DNA from: Drosophila miranda
Taxonomy: Eukaryota; Arthropoda; Insecta; Diptera; Drosophilidae
Assembly (NCBI RefSeq): GCF_003369915.1
Contig: NC_046675.1
Span: 30,876,001 to 30,940,000, forward strand
DNA length: 64,000 nucleotides
Direction of reading: 5' to 3'
Part shown: one piece after another, positions 22,383-33,312 of the stretch
Layout: each line of letters starts with the position of its first letter
Numbering within the stretch: position 1 is the stretch's first letter
Program-made: the position numbers and the translations under genes
Notes under the pieces: generated by a model
What the model was told of the DNA's origin: nothing
Database searches by the model: none
What the model saw: the letters and a program-made list of their open reading frames with translations, nothing else

Positions 22383-23284
22383 TTACCGCACACGTGCCCG
22401 GATACCCGAAAAATATTTGTATGCATATTCCATAATTCACTGCACACGGGCAATCGGGCAATCGGCAATCGAGCAGCTTTTGTGTGTGACCAGAAGAGCA
22501 TCGTTATATAATAAATACGCGATTCACAATATCCCCATCATTTTGGTGGCAAATAAAATGCGTGTGCGGGTCCACTAGAGGGCAATCAAGAGGCAGGAAA
22601 TCATTTAGAATTACACGAAAATATTATGCATTTATACAGGGAAAAATTTTGCGTATTTCTGTATATTAATTTTCGAATATTTTAAGGCCCACATACTCTG
22701 TCTACAGATCAAGGACAGGAAGATAGGTATCTCAGTTTCTTAAAAGGCTTCATTTCGGCAGCGGATTCAAAGATTTAATGCGATGGTAACACGGTCTACC
22801 TCCAGGCAGCCATATCGGAGGCACAGCCACAGTTAGCGCCCTAGGCGAGGCCTGACCATTGCTAATTTTTGATTCGATTTCTTATAGATAACACGAATGA
22901 TACGCCAGATACCCTTATCAGCTGTATACACGCATAAATGTTAATATACAAACGGAAAAGAAGCCTTGGTGACAAGCAAAAGTTTTCTAGTGAAAATAAT
23001 CAAATCAAATATTAAAATTATTGCAGTTTAACAGCTCCATAAAAGGCGGAGAAAATCGGAACACTATTTCGAAAAAACTTCAATCGCAAAGATGGGACTC
23101 CTCTGTTCTTCTGTGGAACCTATTCACCCATTTATTTACTGATTTTTTTTGTATTTTTCCCCAAATCTTCTTCCACTAAAATTAAACGAATTCGAATTTT
23201 CAAGACAGTTCCATTTGTTTTAAGCCTAAAAATACATTTTCCATAGATTTATAAAGCTTAATCCTTTTATCAATAATTAATATC

Positions 23285-24917
23285 CTACAGATTCTTTTGC
23301 TTTTTTTTCCCAGATTGTCCCAGACCAGCTATCCGTGCCAGCTTCCACAGCAGAGCCACAAGGAGTACGATAAACAGTAGGGCACCAGCCAGTAGGGTGC
23401 CAATGACATCCAGACTGTGGTAGGTGAAAAAGTCCAGCTCCCTGCCGGCCACCCGCATGTGTGCTGCTCCCTTGTGCCGCAGGATGTACTCCGTCCACCA
23501 GTTGGCCTTGGCCAGAGCAGTCATGGGCTGATCCCGATACCGAGCCGATGTTTCCTTTGCATTGAGGGCAAAACTCTCCTCGGTGAGCAGGCGGCGTAGA
23601 GCAGACTTCAAGTCCGAGGCAGTCATTGTTTGGAGACTGAGGACGAGGCCCAGGCCCGTTCGCTGGACATAATCCATATTGCGGAACTGATCGAAGAAAC
23701 AGGGCAATCCCAGCATGGGCTTACCATAATTGAGGCTCTCGACTGTACTGAGCATGCCCCCATGGGTGATGAAGAGTTTAACCTTGGGGTGAGCCAGGAC
23801 AGCCTGCTGGGGAAACCATTTGCTGATAAAGACATTCTCTGGCTTGCCCGGGAGCTGGTCATGGTCGTATTTCCATAGCACTCGTTGCGGCAGACTGGCA
23901 AAGGTCTGCAGCAGCACTTGCAGCTGATCTTCAGACAAGGATTTGCTCCGGAAAAGGGTACCCAGAGAGAAGTATATCACTCCCGCATTGCCTGAACCCT
24001 GCACGAAGTCCTCCATGTCCTTGGGCAGATCCCCTGACTGCTGATCATCAATGTGCAGTCCTACGACCTCAATCATATTTGGAACATATGGCCGCGGTGG
24101 AGCCAATGTGAAGTGCTGATTCACCAAGATCAAAGCAAAGTTGTTGGTGACCTTTGCCAAAGGAACTTTATCGGCCAGCTGGCTAAAGTATTTCCGATAG
24201 ATTTCTTCATGTTTGGGCAGATATTTCCACCTCCAGTTGATCGAGGATACTGAACGCTCCACAAAGTCACTTAAACGTCCGCAGAATGAGTCTCGATCTG
24301 GCAGCACAGCCATGGAGGTGGGCGAATGGAGGTAGGAAATGGGTGAGGTATTGCCCACCAATTCATCGATTTTCCAGTCAGTGCCGTAGGGTGCCAGGCC
24401 AATGAGCGGGGTATCGAAGTAGGCTGCCAGGCCGTAGAGGGCATCCAACCGCCAAAGATCCACCAGAACGAGATCGAACTGAGCCTTGCCTGGCTTGAGT
24501 ATCTCGCGACGTACTTGGTCATTGTTCAGCACCGCCTTTGTGAGACTCACACAGTAGTCGTGGGCAATATTATTGGATTCCCAAAGGGACGAGGATTGAA
24601 GAGCAGTCAAAAGAAACTCTGAAAGAAAAATATGTACAGATTTCACCGGGACTCAACGTTGGCCAGAGCCTACCTTCAAAATGTTCAAGCACTTCTGGTA
24701 TTGGAATATCCCTGAAGTTCTGGACAGGCTCCTTTTGAGGGAATGGACTAACAGATGTGACCTGATGTCCCTGCGATGCCAATGACTTCAGATAGGGCAA
24801 GGCATAGTAGTAATGCGATGGACTTGGTATGGGAAATAGGGCCAGAATGCGGGCACCCTCCAGGTAGCTGGGAAGCAGCAAAAAGAGCAGGTAGCAGCAC
24901 CACCGCAGATCGGACAT
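23285..24917 (-). CDS. UGT-E, UDP-glycosyltransferase, 2 exons, 525 aa
   Basis: Minus-strand exons are 24917-24674 and 24618-23285 (GTAGGC donor, CTTTCAG acceptor, phase 1). The ATG at 24917 starts a signal peptide (MSDLRWCCYLLFLLLPSYLEG); the frame also extends upstream, but no better ATG is present. Catalytic His35 is in SPSH. The donor signature is FISKWFPQQA to FFDQ (about residues 345-393) with FITHGG. A transmembrane segment near 485-508 precedes a lysine-rich tail ending KQKNL (KxKxx ER retrieval). The phosphate loop reads SLGT rather than the common SLGS/SMGS. It keeps only the first intron of UGT-A, C and D. It is the only member of the right-hand subcluster that retains the catalytic histidine, so it is the best candidate there for ordinary UGT activity. 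Confidence 0.94.
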
Positions 24918-24947
24918 GATCGAACGTGGCCCCTCGAACTCTGGCAG

Positions 24948-24986
24948 GAAACTGAACAAGAGAGAGCTGACCAGCGATCGTTTTAA
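24948..24986 (-). promoter_or_regulatory. UGT-E core promoter
   Basis: On the minus strand TTAAAA (24986-24981) lies 33 bp upstream of the A (24953) of TTCAGTTTC. The initiator is strong; the TATA element is a variant. AGATAAG (25033-25039 on the plus strand) lies about 50 bp upstream. Confidence 0.55.
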
Positions 24987-25257
24987 GGGTTTCTGAGCAG
25001 AACCACCATGACTGTGGGTTTTGTTTTCCTATAGATAAGGAGCAAAGCCATAAATCAAACAAGAGTTGACCTGGGAGAGACTTCTGATTACACTGCAACG
25101 AAATATAATCACTTTGTGGAATTTTTCTATATTTTCATTTCAAATAACTATCTTATCTTCTTCACACTTTGTTTTGTATAAGAAAATACACATAATCATA
25201 GCCAAACACAAAATAACAAAATTTGAATAGTTTCTATACCAAAAATCGTATTAATCC

Positions 25258-26890
25258 TCACTGATTCTTTTGCTTTTTCGTCTTTGATTGACCAAAACCT
25301 TGGCAAAACTTAGCCAACTTCCAGAGAACAAACACCACCAGGATCAAGCCCAAGAGAGCACCGCCCAGGAGCGTTGCTATAACGTCGATGCTGTGATATG
25401 CCAGGAAGTTCAGGTCCTGGCCGGCCACACGCATATGCGGGGCACCCTTGTGCCGCAGGACGTACTCTGTCCACCAGACGGCCGTCTCCTGGGGACTCAT
25501 CGGCTGATCGCGATAGCGGGCCGACATCTGGCGGGCCTTGTCCGCAAACTGTGGCTCCTTGAGCAGGCGCTCGATGGTATGTTTGAAGTCCTGCTGAGTC
25601 AGGGACTTGTGATCGAGGCTCAGGCCGAAGCCCGCCTGCCTGGCACGCTCCACATTCAAGAACTGATCGTAGAAGAAGGGCAGTCCCAGCACAGGCTTTC
25701 CATGATGTATGCTCTCGATGGTGCTCAGCAGTCCGCCGTGTGTGATGAACAGCTTGACCTTGGGATGGGCCAGGATATCTGGCTGGGGGAACCACTTGCT
25801 AATGAAAACATTCGGTGGCTTTCCAGGGAGCTGATCGACCTCAAATTTCCACAGGACCCTCTGCGGCAGACTGGCAAATGTTTTCAGTATCGTTTCACGC
25901 GTTTCGGCTGGCAGATCCTTGCTCTTCACATTCGACCCCAGGGAGAAGTAGATGACTCCTGCCTCGCCCGAGCCCTGAATGAACTCGTCAATGTCCTTGG
26001 GCAACGGCGCTGGCTTGTGGGATATGTGCAGGCCTCCCACCTCGATCATGTTGGGCACATACGGACGGGGAAAGCTCAGCGAAAAGTGCTGATTGAGCAG
26101 CACCAAGGAGAAGTTTCGGTTTAGCTCCTTGAGAGGAACCCTGGCTGCTGCTTCGGGGAGGTACTTCTCGTAGATCTCCACTTGTTTGGGCATATGCACG
26201 AGGTTGTAGTTGAGCCAGGCAATCGCTGTATCCACAATGTTGGTGAGACGTTGCCGGAAGGTCATGCGATCCGTAAAGCCCGTCGTCTGCAGGGGAATAT
26301 ACGAAAAGGGCGAGGTATTCCCCACCAGCTCATCGATATTCCAGTCAGCCCCGAACGTCGACACCCCAATGATGGGGGCATTAAAGTGTGCTGCAAAACC
26401 ATAGTACGCATCCGATCGTAGAGCCTCCACAATAATCAAATCGTAGTGATCCTTTCCCGGGGGTAAAAGTGTCTCCTGCACCTCCTTATTCAGAAATACA
26501 GCGCGTGTTATGTCCACAAAGAATTTGTTAATGAAATCATTTTCCTCCCAGAGATTCATGGGATCGCCAAGGTCGGTGATGATATCTAGAACAAACACAG
26601 ATGCCATTACTCTACACTTTCGAATTGGAAAACACTGAAATACCCTCATAGTTGTTAAACACTTCCAGCACTGGGATGTCGCGAAAGTTCTGTAGGGGTT
26701 TCTTTTGGGGAAAGGCATTGATGGAGGTCACTTCGTGACCGCGCGCGGCCAATGCCTTCAGATACGGCACCACATTGATGTATTGCGAGGGACCCGGAAA
26801 GGGGAATATCGCCAGTATACGAGCTGCCTCTAGGCTGTAGATAGGCCACAGCACCAGTAGACTTATCAGTGCCTGCCGCAAAGCCAACAT
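25258..26890 (-). CDS. UGT-F, UDP-glycosyltransferase-like, 2 exons, 524 aa, His to Gln
   Basis: Minus-strand exons are 26890-26644 and 26585-25258 (GTATTT donor, TTCTAG acceptor, phase 1). The ATG at 26890 begins a signal peptide (MLALRQALISLLVLWPIYS). The position of the catalytic base holds Gln36 (GPSQ) instead of His. The donor side is canonical: SLGSN loop, FISKWFPQPD, FITHGG, HGKPVLGLP and FYDQF. A transmembrane segment lies near 485-508, and the tail ends KQKNQ (KxKxx ER retrieval). The acceptor domain contains the usual NTSPFSYIP segment. UDP-sugar binding should be intact; catalysis without the His base may be weak, may suit acceptors that need no deprotonation such as amines, or may be lost. 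It lies about 340 bp from UGT-E, transcribed in the same direction. Confidence 0.94.
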
Positions 26891-28249
26891 CTTTATGGGT
26901 ACGGTCCGATGCTAGTGGAGACCAGAAATACACTGAATCGTGGGGTAACCTGTGGCGCATTCTCCAGACCCCATTAAATAAACCTCGCCCCCATACACAT
27001 GCGATAACAATTTTAGTAAAGAGCCGATTGTGGTGGGCATTTGTAGGCAGTCCACAACTACCGGCCTCCCCATGCCCCTCGCCAGTCTCACAGCCTCTCG
27101 TAAGCCTGCTATACGAGTACTATATGGCATGATTAAATTGCTGACAATTGCCTCGTCGTGTCTCTCCCTCTGTGTGTGTTTTTTTCTGACAGCTCCACGT
27201 TCAAAGACGAGCGCGATTGCAATCGTGATGAACGATTGTCCGGATTGTGCGTGCACTAAAACGCTGATAATGCTATTTAACGTGGGATAAGGTTTAGGTA
27301 AGATTAAGTTATCATGGGTGTTATTATAAGCATATTATATGTTCATTCATGTCTGGAGAATATATAAGACTATAAGATACCAAGATATGCATTAGGAAAT
27401 TCCATATAATTCCACCCCGTTCGGAGTATTGGCATGTACTTCAATTGTCTTTTAGGCGGGCTGAGTCGGTCCCCAGAATCCAACAACAAACGACGAGCAT
27501 ATTGTTTTTTTTCTTCCATATTCAGGGTATTTTATGGGGAATAATACTTGTTCGTTAGATGCTTCGTGGTGTGGCCATTCCGGGTACTAGCATTGGGCGG
27601 GCTGAGTCGGTCCCCAGAATCTAACAACAATACACGCGACCCTCAATGGCGAGGCGCAGAACAGGATTACTTTTCGGTCCCCAGAATCTGACAACGAAAG
27701 GTAAAGTCTACAGCATAGCTTTGTACAAACTGGCAGCAAATTGATACCTTAGTCTTTGGTTTTATTCATATAACCCCCCTTGCCAGCTCTTGTCCTTCAA
27801 TCTATGAGTTTTAATGACAGTTTTTTTTAAATATTTAGAATTTTAGCTACATTTTCCATGAATACATACAGTGTAAACGGTTTTAAGTTGTGGGAATGTA
27901 AAATTGTTAAAAATTGTAAATTGTTAAAGCATCAGTGGGATACGTTTTAAAGTCAATATTTCTATAGAAATGTTCAATTTGATTATGATTATTTTTGAGT
28001 ATATTTTAGAATACATTATTATAGCTTTCATTATTGATTGAAATTATCAAAATGAACATAAAATCCTGTTCAACTGTCTCTATAGTAGCACTGTTATCCA
28101 TGGATTAAAATATGTGATGTTTTGTTTAATTCGGTGGTTTTTAATGGCTTAACAGACTTTAGTTAATCTCTTTGATATCAAAAAAATAACATAACTAATA
28201 ATAACTATTATAGTAATTGACTGGCTGACCTCGACGCTACCTACAATTT
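26891..28249. other. Intergenic UGT-F to UGT-G
   Basis: No supportable gene. An initiator-like TTCAGTG on the minus strand (A at 26934) may be the UGT-F start, but no good TATA lies 33 bp upstream. Three copies of a CGGTCCCCAGAATC motif lie at 27455-27700. The rest is AT-rich. Confidence 0.5.
27455..27700 (+). repeat. Three copies of a CGGTCCCCAGAATC repeat
   Basis: Two long copies read GGGCGGGCTGAGTCGGTCCC followed by cagaatcyaacaacaa (starting 27457 and 27596). A shorter third, ttcggtccccagaatctgac, starts at 27673. A weaker relative, aaagtccccaacaacaa, occurs near 3342. The family is unknown to me and has no open frame. Confidence 0.75.
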
Positions 28250-29916
28250 CTACTGTTCCTTTAATTTGTTCTCTGACCCACGACGACGCTTGGAGATGAC
28301 ATAACACAAAGCTTCTATTAAATGCTTAAGCACAAACACAACGACGAGCAGTGATAGAACAGCGACAGCCCCAAGCACACCCCATGTATCCAAGCCGTGG
28401 AGCTGGACAAAGTTCAACTGCCGTGAGGCGCATCTCAAGTGTGCGGCGCCCTCGTGACGCAGCACGTACTCCGTCCACCAGACGGCACGCTCCAAGGCAG
28501 TCTCCTTCTGATCGCGATACAGCTTGGACTTGATCTGCGCCGCCTCCGCGTACGAGGGATTGTCGAGCAGCTCGTGGATCAGAGACTGCAGCTCCGTGCT
28601 GTTGCTGCCCCAGAGATCGGCAGCCAGGCCGTAGCCCGCCTGCTTGGCCCGCTGCACATTCAGATGCTGGTCGTAGAACACGGGCAGACCCAGTACGGGC
28701 TTGCCGAAGAAGATGCTCTCGATGGTGCTGAGCAGGCCCCCGTGGGTGATGAACAGCTTCACATTGGGATGGGCCAGAATATCCGGCTGGGGGAACCACT
28801 TGCTGATGAACACATTCTCCGGCTTGTCCTCCAGTTGATCCGCCTCGAATTTCCACAGCACTCGCTGCGGCAGGGCGCCCAGGGTCTCCATCAGGACCTT
28901 GCGTGTCGAGGGCGGCAGGTCGGCACTCTTGATGTTCGATCCCATGGAGAAGTAGATGACGCCGTGGGGGGACTGCTCCACAAATTCGGCAATGTCAGCG
29001 GGCAGGGGCTGCACCTTTCGCTGCTGTTCGAGGTGGAGACCTCCCACCTCGATCATGTTGGGCAGATAGGGTCGGGGATAGCTCAAGCTGAAGTGTTGGC
29101 CCAGCAGCATCAGCGAGAAGCTGTCCATGACCTGCTCCAACGACTGCTGGGCCTGGGGGAAGTACTTCCCGTACAGCTGCCTCTGACTGGGCAGATGAAC
29201 CAATCGCTTGTGCAGCCACACGACAGCAGCCTCCCACACATTCCATAGCCGCTCCTCGTAGGTCATCTGCTCGGTGCGCGATGACAGCAGCATGGGATTG
29301 TAGGACAGAGGCGATATATTGCCCATCAGCTCATCGATGTGTCGATCGGTGCCGTACGATGAGATGCCAATGGTGAGGGCACCGAAGTGCTGACCCAAAC
29401 CAAACAGAGCCTCGTTCTGCACCGTCTCCATGATCAGCAGATCAAAGGTCTCTCGGCTCTGCAGCAGGGCCTTGACAGCCGCATCCTCCAGGACATTGGC
29501 GGTGAGCATATTGAGGAATTCCGTGGTCATGGACAGCATTTTCCACTGCCCAGCCGGTTGGCTGAAACCAGCAGCAGCAAAGGCTGCCACAAAAAACACT
29601 CTACAATCTCTGTATATCCCTCGATTAGGTGGGTTCTTCTTTGCTTACCTGCCATCAGTTCGTGTATCTTTGTGGCACCAATCACACGAAAGTTGGGCTC
29701 GCTTTTATCGCTGTCAAAAGTGTTGATTACTGTCACATTATGACCTCGTCGCGCCAGCTCCTTGAGATACTGCTCGGCGAATATGTACTGGGATCGGCCA
29801 GTAAATGGAAATACGGCCAAAATCTTTGAGCTTTGAACCCTCTCATCAGCCGCCCTCACACTGAGCAGCAGAAACAGCCCCAGGCCCAGGGCCAGCAAAC
29901 AGCAGGGCGTTCTCAT
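28250..29916 (-). CDS. UGT-G, UDP-glycosyltransferase-like, 2 exons, 533 aa, His to Gln
   Basis: Minus-strand exons are 29916-29649 and 29583-28250 (GTAAGC donor, TGGCAG acceptor, phase 1). A second AG closer in, in TTTCAG, would break the frame, so the TGGCAG acceptor was chosen. The ATG at 29916 begins a hydrophobic signal peptide (CCLLALGLGLFLLLSV). The catalytic base position is Gln43 (GRSQ). The donor side is canonical: SMGSN, FISKWFPQPD, FITHGG, FGKPVLGLP and FYDQ. A transmembrane segment is followed by a long basic tail ending KLKEQ (KxKxx ER retrieval). As in UGT-F, sugar binding looks preserved while the base is replaced. GC content at third positions is high compared with UGT-H. Confidence 0.92.
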
Positions 29917-29946
29917 GTCCAACCAAATCGTTCCGCCAGCAAACGA

Positions 29947-29980
29947 CAACTAATCTCTGGCAAAAACCTTTGCCATATAA
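29947..29980 (-). promoter_or_regulatory. Probable UGT-G core promoter
   Basis: On the minus strand TTATATGG (29980-29973) lies 28-29 bp upstream of the A (29951) of GATTAGTTG. GATAA directly precedes the TATA element. Confidence 0.5.
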
Positions 29981-31509
29981 TTATCGGCAAATGTCGGGGA
30001 GGTCTACTGTTTGTATCGGATCCCCAAAAGAAAAACACATACAAAATATGTTCACTGGAGCGGGGCATTATATGTTTTTTGTTAATATATATACATACAT
30101 ATGTATATCGAAGGCGTCACCGGCTTTAGCTCTTGACAACATTGTTGTTTGTTTATACACAACATTTAAGGTAGTTATGCAATCGTTGAGAGAATATCGT
30201 TCTCTCTCTGTCTATCTCTCTGGCTAGCATTTACTCTCTTGGAGTATACTAGGCTCTCTGTCTTTGTTCATTGCTCTTTCCCTACATCACTCTTTTTTTG
30301 TAAATTTTTAATTAAACAACACGCCTTTTGTGCTCCGAGAACTATTTGTCATGTACCCTACACATGATTGAGTGTTGATCATTTAAGTTTTGCTATAGAA
30401 AACATTAAAAGTAAAAAAAAAAAAGAGAAAATATATTTCAAATTTCATATGGCAAAAGTCTATGGAAAATGTAAGTACACAATATTTATGAATATTTATT
30501 GATAATATATATTTATAAGTCATTTTTATGCCATTAGTTCATAGAGAAGAAAGCCCCGAAAATCGAACAAATCGAGAAAATAAATCTATAAATTAATATA
30601 AATATATTTAAATATACCACTACTTTGCAAATATATGTATGTATTTTCAAATATATTTAAATATACCCATTTATTTGTTAAAAATTATTTATTGCTTTCA
30701 CTTATATTTGATTGATATTTTACATTAAATATTTTCATATTTATTATATTTATATTACATTTTTTTTTATTTATATTAAATATTTTCATATTTATAATAC
30801 ATATATTTCATATTTGAACTTGATGACACGCATTTTTGTTTTTTTGTTTTTAATTATCATTAAATCTGTGATAATATTTTATATTCAAATTTTCCTGCAA
30901 AATTTTAAAATGTTTTATAGTTTAATTAATTAAATTAAAAATTAAAAAACATTTAAAGTGAATTCCATTTAATTTCGCTATGTTTGTATTTAAAAACGGA
31001 ATTGTTAAATGAATTATGGTTGATTTTAATTTTTTATATGTATATTACCATTTGCATTTGTAGTTTAATTAATTCTAGAGCTGCTTAATGTTTGCTTTAC
31101 GTGAAGATACGTAGTATTTGCATCTTCCTAAAACCTGTTTTTATCTTACATATAATTAAAAACCAGCTGCTGTTTTAAATTATTCATAAGTAAATAGAAT
31201 TCTATTTCGTAAGCTAAATTATAACTAAATTCTGTCTTTCACAAATCAATCACAACAAACATTCCCCAGGGGCTGTAGTACCTGAAATTCCACAGATTCC
31301 ACTGTCTGAGTACTAAACTCTGCCCCAAAACACTTAGCCGAATCGTATAAAAATAAGACTTGGAAACACTTTTAAATACGCATAAATAAAAAGGGTAATC
31401 GAGATTAGATAGGGGACCCGTGTGTTTGCCTCACTTATCATTCCATTGTCCCTGCTGTAATCTAGATAAAGGTTCTATAAAATAATTACAACCCGAAACG
31501 AAAATTTAA
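29981..31509. other. Intergenic UGT-G to UGT-H
   Basis: No gene is visible. The sequence is very AT-rich, especially 30400-31080, with repeated tatttaaatata and tattttcatatttata units. Frames here are Ile/Phe/Tyr-rich artefacts of that composition. Confidence 0.6.
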
Positions 31510-33136
31510 CTACGTAGCCCGCTGGATGCCTTGCAAACGAAGTGCCATTTTCGTCAACCAATCAAGGACGTGTGTCCACTTGGAAAGCGCCACAAAGATA
31601 ACACCCACCACAAATGAGAGACGCAGAAAGATCATCAGGAGCTTGTCCAGACAGTAGTAGTCTATGAGCTTTATGTGGGAGGTGGAGACGCGCATGTGAC
31701 GGGCTCCTTTGTAGCGCAGGACATACTCCGTCCAGTAGATGGCCGTCTCCAGAGGAGGCATCGGCTGATCCCGAAACCTTTTTGATACAAACAAAGCTCT
31801 TTGCTGATACTTCGGTTGCTTGATCATCCGCTGAACGGTTTCGGCTAGCTCTTCTCTGTCTAACGCATTGATGTCCAGAATATGGGCCACACCCTCCACG
31901 ACCAGCCGATCTATGTTGCGGAATTGATCGTAAAAGAGAGGGAAACCCAGCACAGGCTTGGCATAGTACGCGGCCTCGATGATGCTCAACATGCCGCCCT
32001 GGCAGATGAAGAGCTTGACATTCGGATGGGCCAGTATCGCCTGCTGCGGCAGCAGTCCGCCCATATAGATATTGCCGCTGATCTTGGTTGATGGCTTACT
32101 TTCAAACTTCCAAATCACGCGCTGTGGCATTGCCTCAAAGGTGTCCATTAGCATTTGTACAGTCTCCCGTGGTAGATCCTTGGTCTGCATATCAAAGCCG
32201 AGGGAAAAATAGATCACACCATGCGGCGCCTCATCGATGAACAGCTGCAAATCGGCTGTGAGTGGGGGATCCTCCAGGGGGACATGCATACCAGCCACCT
32301 CGATCATGCCTGGGACACTCGGACGGGCCGCAAACAGACTGAAATGCTGGTTCAGCAATATCAAAGCAAAGTTTTGCCTGATCTCGCTGAAGCTCTGGTC
32401 GAGATAGCCAAAGAAATGATCGTGCAGCTGCCGCTGCTTCGGCAGGAATACCAACTGCATCAGGAGCCACTCCTCGGAGATGTAGTAAAAGTTGTAGATG
32501 CGACTCCAAAGGCTGTCCACGGCCTTCAGACCCAGCGGCAGCATTGGCTCGAGCAGCGGCGACGAGTCATGACCCATCAGGTTATTCAAATTCCAATCAG
32601 CACCGCATGTGGCCAGACCCACCAGAGATGCATTAAAATGTGTGGAAAAAGCAAACATGACATCGGTAAATCCGGGCTCCACTACAACCATATCAAATGT
32701 GGCATTCGAGCGGAGTAGAGCCTGCACCTCCACATTCTGGAGTATATTCAGGGAGGCCTTGATCATGTAGTTCCTTATAGACACCGCCTCACGCCATTTG
32801 CTAACGGTTGAGCTATATAGGAATTCCGCAATGTCTGTATAAGGAATCAGGAATTTGTGAATCAAAGTTGGGATCTTAAATATTTTACTCACCCGTATTG
32901 GCCTCATGGTCATCCATGATGCGTATAAAGCGCACATTTTCTATCGGCTTGCACAGTTCGTAGGCATGAATCACTGTTAATTGGTGACCCCGACGTGCCA
33001 GTGCCTCTATATATGGTGTCATCAGTAGACACTGCGAGTGCATTTCAAAGGGATTGATCACAAGAATCTGGTCGGCCTCTGTCCGAACCACCAGCCACAA
33101 CAGGGTCGCTAGATGCCATCGCCACTGAATGAACAT
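31510..33136 (-). CDS. UGT-H, divergent UGT homologue lacking canonical catalytic residues, 522 aa
   Basis: Minus-strand exons are 33136-32893 and 32834-31510 (GTGAGT donor, ATACAG acceptor, phase 1, the cluster's conserved intron). A signal peptide follows the ATG at 33136. The fold-defining parts of a UGT are present, but key positions differ. The catalytic His is Gln35 (HSQ). The phosphate loop SLGS is SLGF (Phe295). The Trp of WFPQ is Leu (GGLLPQ, about 342). THGG is CQGG (Gln360). The C terminus after the transmembrane segment ends GIQRAT without any lysine retrieval motif. The frame is fully open over 522 codons, so selection has kept a protein. It may be non-catalytic, for example binding, carrier or partner of another UGT, or have altered chemistry. 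It is head to head with UGT-I, which shows parallel changes. Confidence 0.9.
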
Positions 33137-33312
33137 GTCGCACGAGTGTTCTCTCTATGACTGACTGACTGACTGGCCCAAGAGCGACGGGTGCGCCCCA
33201 ACGCATCAGTGAACACTCAATTACTGATAAAATTTTCGCCAATGATTGAGGTTCCGCTATCAGAAAACAGTATCATTTTGAGCTGCGACATGTGCGGTTT
33301 GCTTGTTGTAAG
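33137..33312. promoter_or_regulatory. Shared divergent promoter of UGT-H and UGT-I
   Basis: The start codons of the two genes are 176 bp apart on opposite strands, so their promoters must overlap. A TATCATTTTG initiator-like site (A at 33275) could serve UGT-I. A gactgactgactgactgg run (33160-33177) gives several TCAGTC initiator matches on the minus strand for UGT-H. GATA sites (ctgataaaa near 33223, ctatcag near 33257) lie between. No clear TATA box is seen. Confidence 0.6.

Larger units (their letters stand above)
21291..23284. other. Intergenic esterase to UGT-E
   Basis: No supportable gene. The minus-strand open frame at 21452-21925 (157 codons) lacks any family feature and is rich in Ser/Phe, typical of AT-rich noncoding DNA. 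The region holds a 21-base C run (22043-22063), a TC microsatellite (22356-22382), and the element attacgcatacgcagcgt (22288), also found at 39.8 kb. Confidence 0.5.

Noticed and set aside
25288-26124. 278-codon plus-strand frame inside UGT-F, and a 269-codon one inside UGT-G
   Set aside because: Antisense shadows of well-supported UGT exons.
29527-29583. TTTCAG acceptor (29562 region) for UGT-G exon 2
   Set aside because: It would put the downstream sequence out of frame with exon 1; the TGGCAG acceptor ending at 29584 keeps it.
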